From a virus, in IMG/VR virus record IMGVR_UViG_3300046000_004287, positions 1-23,948 of that record: 23,948 nucleotides of DNA, one strand, 5' to 3'. Every line of letters starts with the position of its first letter. The stretch's first letter is position 1. The notes beneath the pieces are model-generated. The model was given only the letters and a program-made list of their open reading frames with translations, was not told the DNA's origin and did no database searches. Both the position numbers and the translations under genes were made by a program. Of this stretch, positions 5,917 to 13,646 are shown piece by piece.

Positions 5917-6295
5917 CAACTTCTTCGAGCACCGACAGTACCAAGTTTATCCGACTGAATACGTCTGAGTTCCTGAAGCGGACCACAGTGTACCCCCATT
6001 TCTTCAGTCTTCGAGTCCGCAAGGCGTCACGTCGTTTCACATCTTTCCTGTCATGAACTTTACCGTCAATCTCGACGATAAGATGCAATGATTCGCATAC
6101 GAAATCGCCAATGTAACCATACACTACTTGCTGTGGCAGGAACTGATGCTCCCAAGTCTTCTGTCGTTTCTTCAGTCTATTCCAGAACAACGCTTCTGCT
6201 CTGGTCATGTTGTTTCGTAGTTGTAACGCATAATTCGCCGTAGATGTCTTGCATCTCTTAGGGGATCGTGGTACCTTACGTCGGAGCCGTGCCAT
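5903..6295 (-). CDS. DUF559-type endonuclease (Vsr/PD-(D/E)xK-like)
   Basis: The 130-residue protein follows the DUF559 pattern: LRNNMTRAEALFWNRLKKRQ (27-46), QFLPQQVVYGYIGDFVCE (51-68), LIVEIDGKVHDRKDVKRRDALRTRRLKKWGY (72-102), and VVRFRNSDVF (104-113). Asp64, Glu76 and the Asp78-Gly are the likely catalytic core of a Vsr-like nuclease fold. The basic N-terminus (MARLRRKVPRSPKR) may contact DNA. The ATG at 6295 has AGGA six bases upstream; an upstream extension to 6346 lacks a site. It is the only leftward gene within a rightward run, and its 3' end overlaps the neighbour, which suggests late insertion as a mobile or accessory nuclease. Confidence 0.82.
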   Translation of the reverse strand: MARLRRKVPRSPKRCKTSTANYALQLRNNMTRAEALFWNRLKKRQKTWEHQFLPQQVVYGYIGDFVCESLHLIVEIDGKVHDRKDVKRRDALRTRRLKKWGYTVVRFRNSDVFSRINLVLSVLEEVANGY

Positions 6296-6352
6296 AACAT
6301 TTCCTTTCTCAGAAATTATCGAAGGCCCTTGAGGTTTAAGGACCAATAAGAA

Positions 6353-6613
6353 ATGGACATACCGACTATCGTGACAACTGTACTCAGCATCCTAGCACCA
6401 GTTGGTGCCTCTGCAACAGCATTGTGGAAATGGATTGTCAGACAGTTGGATGAGTGCAAAGCCAAGCACGCTGAGTCACTGGAGAAGATTGATAACCTTC
6501 ACGATGAACTACGTACTCTCTCAGAAGATGTCGGCAACATGCGTGGTCAGCTAAGCGTATACCAATCACGCAAAAATACAGAAAAGGGTGTTGACGTTAC
6601 ACCCACACCTTGA
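6353..6613 (+). CDS. Small membrane protein with coiled coil, holin-like candidate
   Basis: The 86-residue product has one hydrophobic segment near the N-terminus (about residues 5-27, IVTTVLSILAPVGASATALWKWIV) followed by a charged helical stretch with heptad character (about 30-75) and a Thr/Pro tail. This layout occurs in small phage holins and in other membrane-anchored phage proteins. There is no lysin gene next to it, so lysis function is a guess. The ATG has AGGA about ten bases upstream. A strong terminator follows at 6632. Confidence 0.62.
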   Translation: MDIPTIVTTVLSILAPVGASATALWKWIVRQLDECKAKHAESLEKIDNLHDELRTLSEDVGNMRGQLSVYQSRKNTEKGVDVTPTP

Positions 6614-6631
6614 TAATCTTTGCGTAAACAT

Positions 6632-6699
6632 ACCCACAAACTTAGTTACGGCACCATCACCAGGTAATCCAAGGTAACTTTAAGTCCCTGTGGGTTTTG
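6632..6699 (+). terminator. Long-stemmed intrinsic terminator before the fibre module
   Basis: ACCCACA (6632-6638) pairs with TGTGGGT (6689-6695). Inside it ACTT (6640-6643) pairs with AAGT (6682-6685), and AGTTAC (6644-6649) with GTAACT (6674-6679), with small bulges. TTTTGTC follows. The total of about 17 pairs makes this a convincing end for the 4359-6613 transcript. Confidence 0.72.
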
Positions 6700-6714
6700 T
6701 CGTTTGCAGTAAAC

Positions 6715-6731
6715 GCGGATCGTTGATCCGC
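6715..6731. other. Perfect seven-pair hairpin in the 5' leader of the fibre gene
   Basis: GCGGATC (6715-6721) and GATCCGC (6725-6731) are perfect inverted repeats with a three-base loop. No T-run follows; instead A-rich sequence and the ribosome site AAGGGG lead to the GTG start at 6755. It may stabilise the mRNA 5' end, act as an operator, or mark a recombination edge, as sequence composition changes here. Confidence 0.45.
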
Positions 6732-6754
6732 TGTTGATAAAAAAGGGGTAAAAC

Positions 6755-7405
6755 GTGGGCGATCCAGTGCCATCATCGGCAATTTACGACGCGACGACTG
6801 GTGGTCTGTCTGTGATCGTGATCACTGGTGGATCGACTGGTGACGTACTGACTAAGCAGAGCGATGGCACCTATGCACCGGTGACGCCGTCAAGCGGCGG
6901 CAGCCCCGGCGGGTCTAGCGGGCAGGTCCAGTACAACAACGCCGGAGCATTCGGCGGAATGACTGCAGTCGTGTACGCTGGCACGGGATCACATGTAACA
7001 ATTACCTCGCAGGCCGCTTCGACAATTCCGCTTTGCATCAAAGGGGCCGCGTCGCAGTCTGGGCCGCTGATTGAGACGCAGAATTCTAGCGGTACGAGAT
7101 TGCTGTGGATCGACCCGTCTAGTGCCACGAATGCAGAAGCAGGAAGGTTGCGGCACGGAGCAAAAACAGCGTACCTTGGCTGGTATTCGAGTGATTGGCT
7201 GTCGCTTGATGGGGGGAATGGGACTCTCTGTTTTCATGCGTTTGTTTGGGGATCTGCGTTCACTGCAAGATTGAGAACGGACGGCACAATAACTTTACAG
7301 ACGCTAGCAAGCGATAGCGGGAACAACGCTACGCTGTACTGCAAAAACGGTGAATTGTACTGGCGTGGCGGAGCGGGAACGATCACAAAACTTGCGAACA
7401 CTTGA
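6755..7405 (+). CDS. Tail-fibre-like or accessory structural protein
   Basis: The 216-residue protein starts at GTG with AAGGGG seven bases upstream. It contains the phrases GDVLTKQSDGTYAPV (about 29-43) and GQVQYNNAGAFGG (56-68), which are widespread in phage fibre and appendage proteins. A Gly/Ser-rich linker (TPSSGGSPGGSSG) lies between them. A long Ser/Thr/Gly-rich beta-type region follows with repeated short strands (LIETQNSSGTRLLWID, LRTDGTITLQTLASD). It probably forms part of a trimeric beta-helical fibre or a head decoration. Its codons (many GCG, TCG, ACG) differ from those of the terminase and capsid genes, which points to separate ancestry. Confidence 0.65.
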   Translation: MGDPVPSSAIYDATTGGLSVIVITGGSTGDVLTKQSDGTYAPVTPSSGGSPGGSSGQVQYNNAGAFGGMTAVVYAGTGSHVTITSQAASTIPLCIKGAASQSGPLIETQNSSGTRLLWIDPSSATNAEAGRLRHGAKTAYLGWYSSDWLSLDGGNGTLCFHAFVWGSAFTARLRTDGTITLQTLASDSGNNATLYCKNGELYWRGGAGTITKLANT

Positions 7406-7415
7406 GGTACCGACC

Positions 7416-7763
7416 GTGGACAAAATCGAGATCAAGATCACTCGCGGATGTGATGCAGGCGGCAACGGTGGAAGCGTCGTTGATCATGCGGCGGCAATTC
7501 TTGGAGCAATGCCTAGTGGCGTTCCGATTGTCGATGTGATCGTTGCTGCGTTCGCAGAGGCATATGGTCTGCATGAGGTCGAGGTCGACGGCGAAATGCA
7601 GCCAGTCTCGGGCTTCCGGAATGTTTCATATCGACTACGGCAGCACATGACAGAAATCGTGTCGTCGTATGCTCAGAGGCAGGCACAGCAACAAGCTGCA
7701 CAGCAGGCAGGAGCGGCGGTGTCAACGGCTCTTGGCAATGTCACGATTTTGGATCAGGTGTAA
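7416..7763 (+). CDS. Small protein of unknown function in the fibre module
   Basis: The 115-residue protein is placed at a GTG (7416) with GAGG eight bases upstream; an in-frame extension to 7350 overlaps the previous gene and has no site. The N-terminus is KIEIKITRGC, a likely beta strand, followed by Gly-rich turns. A predicted helix holds VVDHAAAILGAMP. The C-terminus is Gln/Ala-rich (QRQAQQQAAQQAG), probably coiled or flexible. It lies 10 bases after the fibre-like gene and three bases before the next, so all three are co-expressed. It could be a fibre chaperone or linker; no family is recognised. Confidence 0.6.
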   Translation: MDKIEIKITRGCDAGGNGGSVVDHAAAILGAMPSGVPIVDVIVAAFAEAYGLHEVEVDGEMQPVSGFRNVSYRLRQHMTEIVSSYAQRQAQQQAAQQAGAAVSTALGNVTILDQV

Positions 7764-7766
7764 ACA

Positions 7767-9101
7767 ATGACGACGCAAACCATTCACATACACACATTCG
7801 ATTACGGGGCATCGCTCAGCAGTGCGACACTTCGCAATGTGTCTGATGATACGCTGGTTGCGACCGCAGACACCGTAAATGAGGTAACTGCGGATTCGGG
7901 ATTGTACGCGGCTGTTTTTGGTGAGGTTTCTGTCATCGCAGCCGGGGAATATCGGCTAAGGGCAGTTGTAGGCGGAAAGCCGATCAATCGCTATGTGACA
8001 TTGGATGGGACAAATAACGAGGTAGTTGAGGCCCGAAACGAGCGCCTATCGGTACTGGACTCCGCTGCTACTGCCGCACTGGTAGACTTGATCTGGGATG
8101 AGCCATTAACAGGTGCCACGCATAATGTCGCCACGTCCTCTGGCAAACGACTGCGTCAGTCAACAGCATTCCAGCAAATCGACTCGACTGTCATTGATGC
8201 GTCTGCAACCACAACTACGTTCATCACTGGCCTCGATTCAGCGGTCGATGATTTTTACAACGACTCAATGCTGGTGTTCACCGATGGGGCACTGGCCGGA
8301 CAGGTTCGTTCGATAGTAGACTATGTGGGAGCCACAAAGACCATCGTGCTGGAGGAAGCTCTGACATCGGCTCCGGTCAACGGAGTGGCGTTTACCATCG
8401 TTTCGCTGCATATCCATCCGGTGAGTCAGATTCAGAGTGGGCTGGCGACGAGTGCTGCATTGGCTGCAGCTAAAACTATTTTAGACAAGGTTGATACCGG
8501 ACTGGTCGTCGACGGTGCTGTTTACCAGTTTACTGCGAATATGCTGGAGCTAGCACCTGCTGGTGGTGGTGGAGGTGGCGGTGACGCTACACTCGCCAAG
8601 CAAGAAGAGATACTTGCTCAATTGGATCTGGTTCAAGCTCAGACCGATCTCATCGGTACTGCCGCAGGAGCCACTACACTACTTGCTGCTGCAGTCCTAG
8701 AACCCGGAACCATTACTTCGTTCCCAGAAACTCTTACGATCGGTGATTCGTACACGGAACAGAATGGTCGTGAGATCCAGATCCCAATCGTTGACACTGA
8801 TGGTACTCCGCTATCGTCTACAGGCTCCCTGAACTTCGCTGATGCTTCTGTTACTTTCACGCTTCAACGATCCGGTGAGACTGACTCTACACGAGTCATT
8901 ACAGGTACTGCAACTTTCGTAGACCCTCCGGGTACTGGAACAGGTGCTGGTGCTCCTTACGCTGTCATTGAACTTCCTGCTTCAGAAACAGCCAAGGGAC
9001 TCAAGAAGTACAAGTACTCTGGCATCCTGACCTTTACGTGGACCGGAACAGGAACTGATGTCATGTCCTTCGAGACTGACACCGTTACATTCGACAACTA
9101 A
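7767..9101 (+). CDS. Chimeric structural/fibre protein with poly-Gly linker and C-terminal Ig-like domain
   Basis: The 444-residue protein has two parts. Residues 1-265 are beta-rich with the phrase LIWDEPLTGATHNVATSSGKRLRQ (about 107-130), often found in phage appendage proteins. Seven glycines (266-272) follow, then a helical KQEEILAQLDLVQAQTDLIG link. The last 150 residues look like a beta-sandwich (TITSFPETLTIGDSYTEQ, FTLQRSGETDST) with Gly-Thr linkers PPGTGTGAGAP and WTGTGTD. Codon style changes from GC-rich to that of the neighbouring head genes near the poly-Gly, which suggests a fusion point. Position directly before the large terminase is unusual for a fibre. Function in the virion is inferred. 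Confidence 0.62.
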   Translation: MTTQTIHIHTFDYGASLSSATLRNVSDDTLVATADTVNEVTADSGLYAAVFGEVSVIAAGEYRLRAVVGGKPINRYVTLDGTNNEVVEARNERLSVLDSAATAALVDLIWDEPLTGATHNVATSSGKRLRQSTAFQQIDSTVIDASATTTTFITGLDSAVDDFYNDSMLVFTDGALAGQVRSIVDYVGATKTIVLEEALTSAPVNGVAFTIVSLHIHPVSQIQSGLATSAALAAAKTILDKVDTGLVVDGAVYQFTANMLELAPAGGGGGGGDATLAKQEEILAQLDLVQAQTDLIGTAAGATTLLAAAVLEPGTITSFPETLTIGDSYTEQNGREIQIPIVDTDGTPLSSTGSLNFADASVTFTLQRSGETDSTRVITGTATFVDPPGTGTGAGAPYAVIELPASETAKGLKKYKYSGILTFTWTGTGTDVMSFETDTVTFDN

Positions 9102-9116
9102 GACTCGACACACCCC

Positions 9117-11009
9117 ATGTCGCTAGAACTTGAAATAGACCCAGCTTCTTCGTACATCTCAGGTAACCAGAAGATAAAGGTTCCAGATCCCATCTACGAA
9201 TTCGATAAGATGATCGGATGGAAATGGATCGAACTGAATACCTGCGACTTTCTTAGAGGCATCCCCGGATACGACCCGTTCGTTACAGCCAAAGACTATT
9301 ACTTTGACTGTGCTGAATGGGATCGTATAATTGCATTCGTAGTCAATGAGTGCTGCTTTCCAGAAGGTGAGTTAACAGGACTGCCGTACATCCCTGAACG
9401 ATGGCAGTCCAGCATCTACGCCAACTTGTTCTGCTGGAAGCATAAGGATACCCACCTCCGACGTTACCGCGAATGTTTCATATACGTTCCACGAAAGAAC
9501 AGTAAGACCTCATCGTTCGGGGCGATCATCTCGCTGATCATGTTCTTCGTAGACAAAGAGAAACGCTCACAGAACTATTGCTGTGCGGCTGATGTGGAGC
9601 AAGCCTCCAACAACTTTCGTCACTGTCAGTACATGATCGAGAACAACCCCAAGCTAATCTCCAGACTACGAGAAAAACGAGTATTCAGGTCCACACGATC
9701 TTTTGAGCATACCGATGGTGCTATCTACAAAGTCCTATCGTCTATCGCAGATACCAAGCACGGATTATCCCCCAACTTCGTGTACGTCGATGAAGTTCAC
9801 GCTCATCCCAATAGCGAGCTTATTGACGTTATGCTCACAGGAACTGCTGCCCGTACCCAACCCCTTGTACTGTACACGACCACCGCTGACTATGATCGCC
9901 CCTCAGTCTGCAACAGCCTATACGACAAAGCCAAGAACATTGCCAGTGACAAGCAGTGGGAACCAACCTTCCTGCCGGTGATCTATGAAGCCGATCTATC
10001 AGATGACTTCCGTTCAGAAAAAGTGTGGAAGAAAGCCAACCCGAATTACGGTAAGTCCATCCGTAAAGATTACTTCGAGCGTCTGGTTCGCAACGCCCAA
10101 GACAACCCTGTAGAACTTAACCGATTTCTTCGTCTTCATCTTAACGTCCGTACCAAAACAGAAACAGCTTGGATTCCATCCCACATCTGGGCCAACGGAA
10201 ACGCTAGTCCTGAAACCCCATTACTGTCGATCACTGCTATCAAAGAGTGGATGTCAAAGCACCCATTCTGGTGCAACATTGCTAACGACCAGAAATTTAC
10301 TACGGCAACTTCGGTTGACGTGTACATTGGTCGCTATCAGTTGTACTGGTCGTGGTTCATTCGTCAGGTTGAATTCCTACAAGAAGAAGAGTGTTACGCT
10401 GGATTCGACAACGCTTCGGTGAACGATATTGCATCACTGAACTTGTGGTTTCCTAAGTACGGTGTTATGCTGCACTGGGGCTGGTGTCCTGCAACCTCCA
10501 TATACCAGCGATCTCAGGAACAGAACCTACCTTACAGTCAGTGGTGGGAATCAGGTGTCATCAATGCAACATCCCCTCTGGATACAGTCGATGAGAACGC
10601 AATCATTACTGCCATGCTTGGGGATGGAAACAACAAAGGTATCCTTTCCCATTTCTCCGGTTGTCGAGAAATATGCTTCGACCGCTGGGGATCACATCAT
10701 ATTTACACTACCCTCAAGCAATACGGTTTTCCAGCTAGAGCTTACCCCCAGTCCTTTGCCGGAATGAATGAGCCTTGCCGTCGAATGGAAGCGTTGGCTA
10801 TCGACCACCAATTCCAGCATGGCGGACACCCTGTCCTTGATTGGATGATCGGAAACGTAGTTATCGTGCAGTCCAGAGATGGACAACGCAGACCGGACAG
10901 ATCGAAGTCTACAAACAAGATCGACGGTATCGTAGCGGGGTTAATGGCCATGGGAGCATGGATGTACCCTGAAGTTGAAACCATCACAGAAATCCGTGGT
11001 TTGAAATAG
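9117..11009 (+). CDS. Terminase large subunit, HK97 type
   Basis: ATPase and nuclease of the DNA packaging motor, acting at the portal. In 630 residues, the ATPase has a Walker A-like VPRKNSKT (124-131) and Walker B FVYVDE (221-226), followed by a TTT coupling motif (254-256). After AWIP (351-354) the nuclease starts at GFDNAS..ND (429-437), and ends with the family-typical DWMIGNVVIVQSRDGQRRPDRSKSTNKIDGIVA. The distance between AWIP and the nuclease motif, about 70 residues, is longer than I expect for this family. No ribosome site is clear before the ATG at 9117. Its partner small subunit is at 499. Confidence 0.93.
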   Translation: MSLELEIDPASSYISGNQKIKVPDPIYEFDKMIGWKWIELNTCDFLRGIPGYDPFVTAKDYYFDCAEWDRIIAFVVNECCFPEGELTGLPYIPERWQSSIYANLFCWKHKDTHLRRYRECFIYVPRKNSKTSSFGAIISLIMFFVDKEKRSQNYCCAADVEQASNNFRHCQYMIENNPKLISRLREKRVFRSTRSFEHTDGAIYKVLSSIADTKHGLSPNFVYVDEVHAHPNSELIDVMLTGTAARTQPLVLYTTTADYDRPSVCNSLYDKAKNIASDKQWEPTFLPVIYEADLSDDFRSEKVWKKANPNYGKSIRKDYFERLVRNAQDNPVELNRFLRLHLNVRTKTETAWIPSHIWANGNASPETPLLSITAIKEWMSKHPFWCNIANDQKFTTATSVDVYIGRYQLYWSWFIRQVEFLQEEECYAGFDNASVNDIASLNLWFPKYGVMLHWGWCPATSIYQRSQEQNLPYSQWWESGVINATSPLDTVDENAIITAMLGDGNNKGILSHFSGCREICFDRWGSHHIYTTLKQYGFPARAYPQSFAGMNEPCRRMEALAIDHQFQHGGHPVLDWMIGNVVIVQSRDGQRRPDRSKSTNKIDGIVAGLMAMGAWMYPEVETITEIRGLK

Positions 11010-11017
11010 GACATCAC

Positions 11018-12829
11018 ATGGGCTGGTTTTCTCGCAAACCAAAAGATACTATCTCCAAGACCGCTGTCGGCAACTTAATCGACATCGTACTTAATACTAC
11101 GGGTACGCTGTCATGGAAGAACCTGTTTGGCGTACTGAACCACGAGAAGCAGTATACCAACAACACGACTGCTGCTCTGAAGTTGTCTGCCGTTAAGTGT
11201 GCTATCGACATTTACACCGGCATGATTGGTTCCATTCCTCGTCGTATGTACGCACTGGAAGCTGGCTCACAAGCCAAGACTAAAGTCGTACCAACAACGG
11301 ACAACCCAGCTTCACGCATCTTCTCTCATTACTTCCATCCAGAACTATCCTCCGACGACGGTCTCCTGACAATCGTCTACGATGTCCTGATGGACGGTAA
11401 CTGTTACTTCTACCGAGAGCGTGACCTCCAAGGTCGTACGTCCCGCCTGTACTACATTCACCCGTCCAGAATTACACGAGGGAACATCTCTCGTGCTTCT
11501 GGTCAGGAACAACTGTCTACAGGTCGTAAAGCTGTTCAAGGCGAACTTCTGTACCGCATTGACACAGGAGTATCCTCTCGCGACATCCGTACAGAGCCTC
11601 TGCTGCTGCCTAAGAGCGACATTGCCCACTTCAAGGGTAAAGTCCTCGATACGGAATACCACCGTGCTATCGGCTTCGTAGAGTGTTCTGAGGTGTCTCT
11701 GGATCTCTACCGTGCTTCTGAAGAGTTCGGCTGGAAGTTCTACAGTCGTGGTATCGCTACGCAGATGTTCCTGACGACAGAGAACCGACTGGCTCCTGAA
11801 GTCCTGAAGCGTCTCGAAGCCAACTTCACAGACGATCCCAACGCTCCGCTGGAAGACATCTTCCGTACCCGTATCCTCGAACAGGGACTGAAGCCTGTTC
11901 ACATGGGTATTCCGTTCCAGCATCTCCAGTTCATCGAGACTCGTGCTTTCAGCGTTGAAGACGTAGCACGCGGACTGAACATTCCACCTGCTCTGCTCCA
12001 CAGCTACATGGGAACCAAAGCTGGTGATGCTGATCTATCACAGGCAGTAGCCCTGTTTGTCCAGACGGGTATTGGTCCATTACTCTCACGCATCGCAGGT
12101 CAGTTCAAGTCGGAGCTTATCCCTCTGCCATCTCAGATGTTGTACTGCTTCGAGTTCGAGTTACTGTACCTCTACCGTAACGTCATCGACAAGTTTACTA
12201 CCGCTCTCAGAAACTTGTTTGAGATCGGCTTCATCGACAGGACTTACGGTGCTGGTCTCCTCGGTATGCACATTGATCCTAACGATGAGTCCAGTGCCTT
12301 GCGTTATGTTCCTGTTAACCTGATGACCGTCCAGCACTCGCTTCACTTGGAGGAAGGTGCTGATCTTGCCAATGACATGGCTGAAGCTCAGATCGAAACC
12401 ACCAAGAAGACTAACGAAGGTATGGTGTCTGCCGAAGAACATGCAGCAGTCACGGAGAAAGCTGAAGCAGCCAAAGCTCCATCAGGAGGCAAGATGGACA
12501 AGTCTCCTTCGGGCGACAACATCGACAAGCGTATCCGAAATGCTGAAGAGAGAGTGAAGTCGGCATTCCTTAATGTCATCAACGGTTTGAAGCAGTACGA
12601 GACTCGTGTACTTGATCAGAAGAAGCAGTCCCGTCCTGACGACTTCGATGTTGCTAAGGCTGAGTTCTACAACGATAAGTTCCACGGAATGCTGATGGAC
12701 CAGCTAGCACCTTGGAAAGACCTGATCACCATTGGTCCATCAACTCTGGACAACGTCGTCGCAGATTGGGTATCCAACCAGAAATCACCAGAAGGAATTG
12801 ACAATGAAGTCACTTGTATTGAACCGTAA
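11018..12829 (+). CDS. Portal protein, HK97 family
   Basis: Forms the dodecameric ring at one capsid vertex through which DNA enters and leaves, and to which neck proteins attach. The 603 residues include the typical HK97-portal N-terminal half (ALKLSAVKCAIDIYTGMIGSIPRRMY, then VYDVLMDGNCYFYRERD...YYIHPSRI). The clip/stem segment (AFSVEDVARGLNIPPALLHSY) and ELLYLYRNVIDKFTTALRNLFEIGFI also match. A charged C-terminal tail of about 150 residues (AEAQIETTKK...SGGKMDKSPSGDN...) is longer than in minimal portals and may serve capsid assembly. The ATG at 11018 has AGGA upstream, nine bases after the terminase. It overlaps the protease gene by 26 bases. Confidence 0.9.
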   Translation: MGWFSRKPKDTISKTAVGNLIDIVLNTTGTLSWKNLFGVLNHEKQYTNNTTAALKLSAVKCAIDIYTGMIGSIPRRMYALEAGSQAKTKVVPTTDNPASRIFSHYFHPELSSDDGLLTIVYDVLMDGNCYFYRERDLQGRTSRLYYIHPSRITRGNISRASGQEQLSTGRKAVQGELLYRIDTGVSSRDIRTEPLLLPKSDIAHFKGKVLDTEYHRAIGFVECSEVSLDLYRASEEFGWKFYSRGIATQMFLTTENRLAPEVLKRLEANFTDDPNAPLEDIFRTRILEQGLKPVHMGIPFQHLQFIETRAFSVEDVARGLNIPPALLHSYMGTKAGDADLSQAVALFVQTGIGPLLSRIAGQFKSELIPLPSQMLYCFEFELLYLYRNVIDKFTTALRNLFEIGFIDRTYGAGLLGMHIDPNDESSALRYVPVNLMTVQHSLHLEEGADLANDMAEAQIETTKKTNEGMVSAEEHAAVTEKAEAAKAPSGGKMDKSPSGDNIDKRIRNAEERVKSAFLNVINGLKQYETRVLDQKKQSRPDDFDVAKAEFYNDKFHGMLMDQLAPWKDLITIGPSTLDNVVADWVSNQKSPEGIDNEVTCIEP

Positions 12830-13538
12830 GCAGTTGCCTTCTGGTGAAACGCTGGAATGCAAGGTCACCTTCAACAAGGCTGACGAACTGCTGATCTATG
12901 ACATCATCATGCCTCAGAAGACGTATGATGGTGAGACCTTCAACTTCGCTACACCCGCCGATGTTACAGACTTCCTGAAGGATGCACCACGAGACTTCAA
13001 CGTCCGTATCAACTCTTCAGGTGGCGAAGTCGGTGCTGCTCTGGCAATGTACAATCGCTTGCTGGAACATCCCGGTAAGGTTACAACCATCGTCGACGGA
13101 TACGCATTCAGTTCTGCTGGCTGGCTGGCACTTGCTGGCTCAGAGCGACAGATATGCAATGGCGGTCTATTCATGATGCACAACCCATACCTGTACGCCA
13201 AGATCGACTCACTCAATGAGATCCAGAACGTACAGAACCGCTGGGAGTCTCACCGCAACAGCATCGTAGATATCTTCACTACCAGAACTTCTATGAACGA
13301 AGCTCAGGTGAAGACTCTTATGGAAGCTGAGACCTACATGTCTGCCTCAGAAGCAGTAACCAATGGCTTGTTCCATTCCGTCCGTAACGCTAAACCTGAT
13401 ACTGCCATCCTCAACTGCCTGCATATTCCTGACGCAGTTAAGAATCGAGCAGACGTTTCTATTGCACAAAATGTAGTAGACGTAAATGCTCTTAGAATCA
13501 GGGCTTTGAACTTACGAAAGAATTTTGCAATTAAGTAG
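12804..13538 (+). CDS. Prohead protease, ClpP-like (S14 family)
   Basis: Likely cleaves the N-terminal scaffold region of the capsid protein during head maturation. In 244 residues the ClpP signatures are INSSGG (69-74, oxyanion region), VDGYAFSSAGWLAL (97-110, Ser103 nucleophile), and MMHNP (124-128, His126). AETYMSASEAVTNGL (175-189) has Glu176 where bacterial ClpP has the catalytic Asp. The ATG at 12804 is chosen for its AAGGA seven bases away; it starts inside the portal end (26-base overlap). The order portal-protease-capsid supports the role. The start at 12732 would add residues from within the portal gene and has no site. Confidence 0.88.
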   Translation: MKSLVLNRKQLPSGETLECKVTFNKADELLIYDIIMPQKTYDGETFNFATPADVTDFLKDAPRDFNVRINSSGGEVGAALAMYNRLLEHPGKVTTIVDGYAFSSAGWLALAGSERQICNGGLFMMHNPYLYAKIDSLNEIQNVQNRWESHRNSIVDIFTTRTSMNEAQVKTLMEAETYMSASEAVTNGLFHSVRNAKPDTAILNCLHIPDAVKNRADVSIAQNVVDVNALRIRALNLRKNFAIK

Positions 13539-13567
13539 TTGACGGGCTTCCGTCATGCTGTTATTCT
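13539..13567 (+). promoter_or_regulatory. Candidate promoter (or hairpin) before the major capsid gene
   Basis: TTGACG (13539-13544) is followed after 17 bases by TATTCT (13562-13567), matching five and four of six consensus positions. It directly follows the protease stop and lies 80 bases before the capsid start. The same bases form a perfect six-pair hairpin TGACGG/CCGTCA (13540-13545 with 13550-13555), so it may be an RNA processing or stop-associated hairpin instead. Confidence 0.42.
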
Positions 13568-13646
13568 TACCGTGTCAAAGGCTATGCCCACAGCAACGCA
13601 CATAAGCAGACGCCAGATGCCACATCACAATCTAGGAGGTTTTGTC

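Noticed and set aside
20-6628. Ten-base match TTTACGCAAA (20-29) with the complement at 6619-6628, considered as an attachment site or module border
   Set aside because: It is too short to stand out from chance in 24 kb, and there is no flanking extension.
11345-12001. A 218-codon minus-strand ORF opposite the portal gene
   Set aside because: It is an antisense shadow of the portal coding sequence, without start signals or domains.
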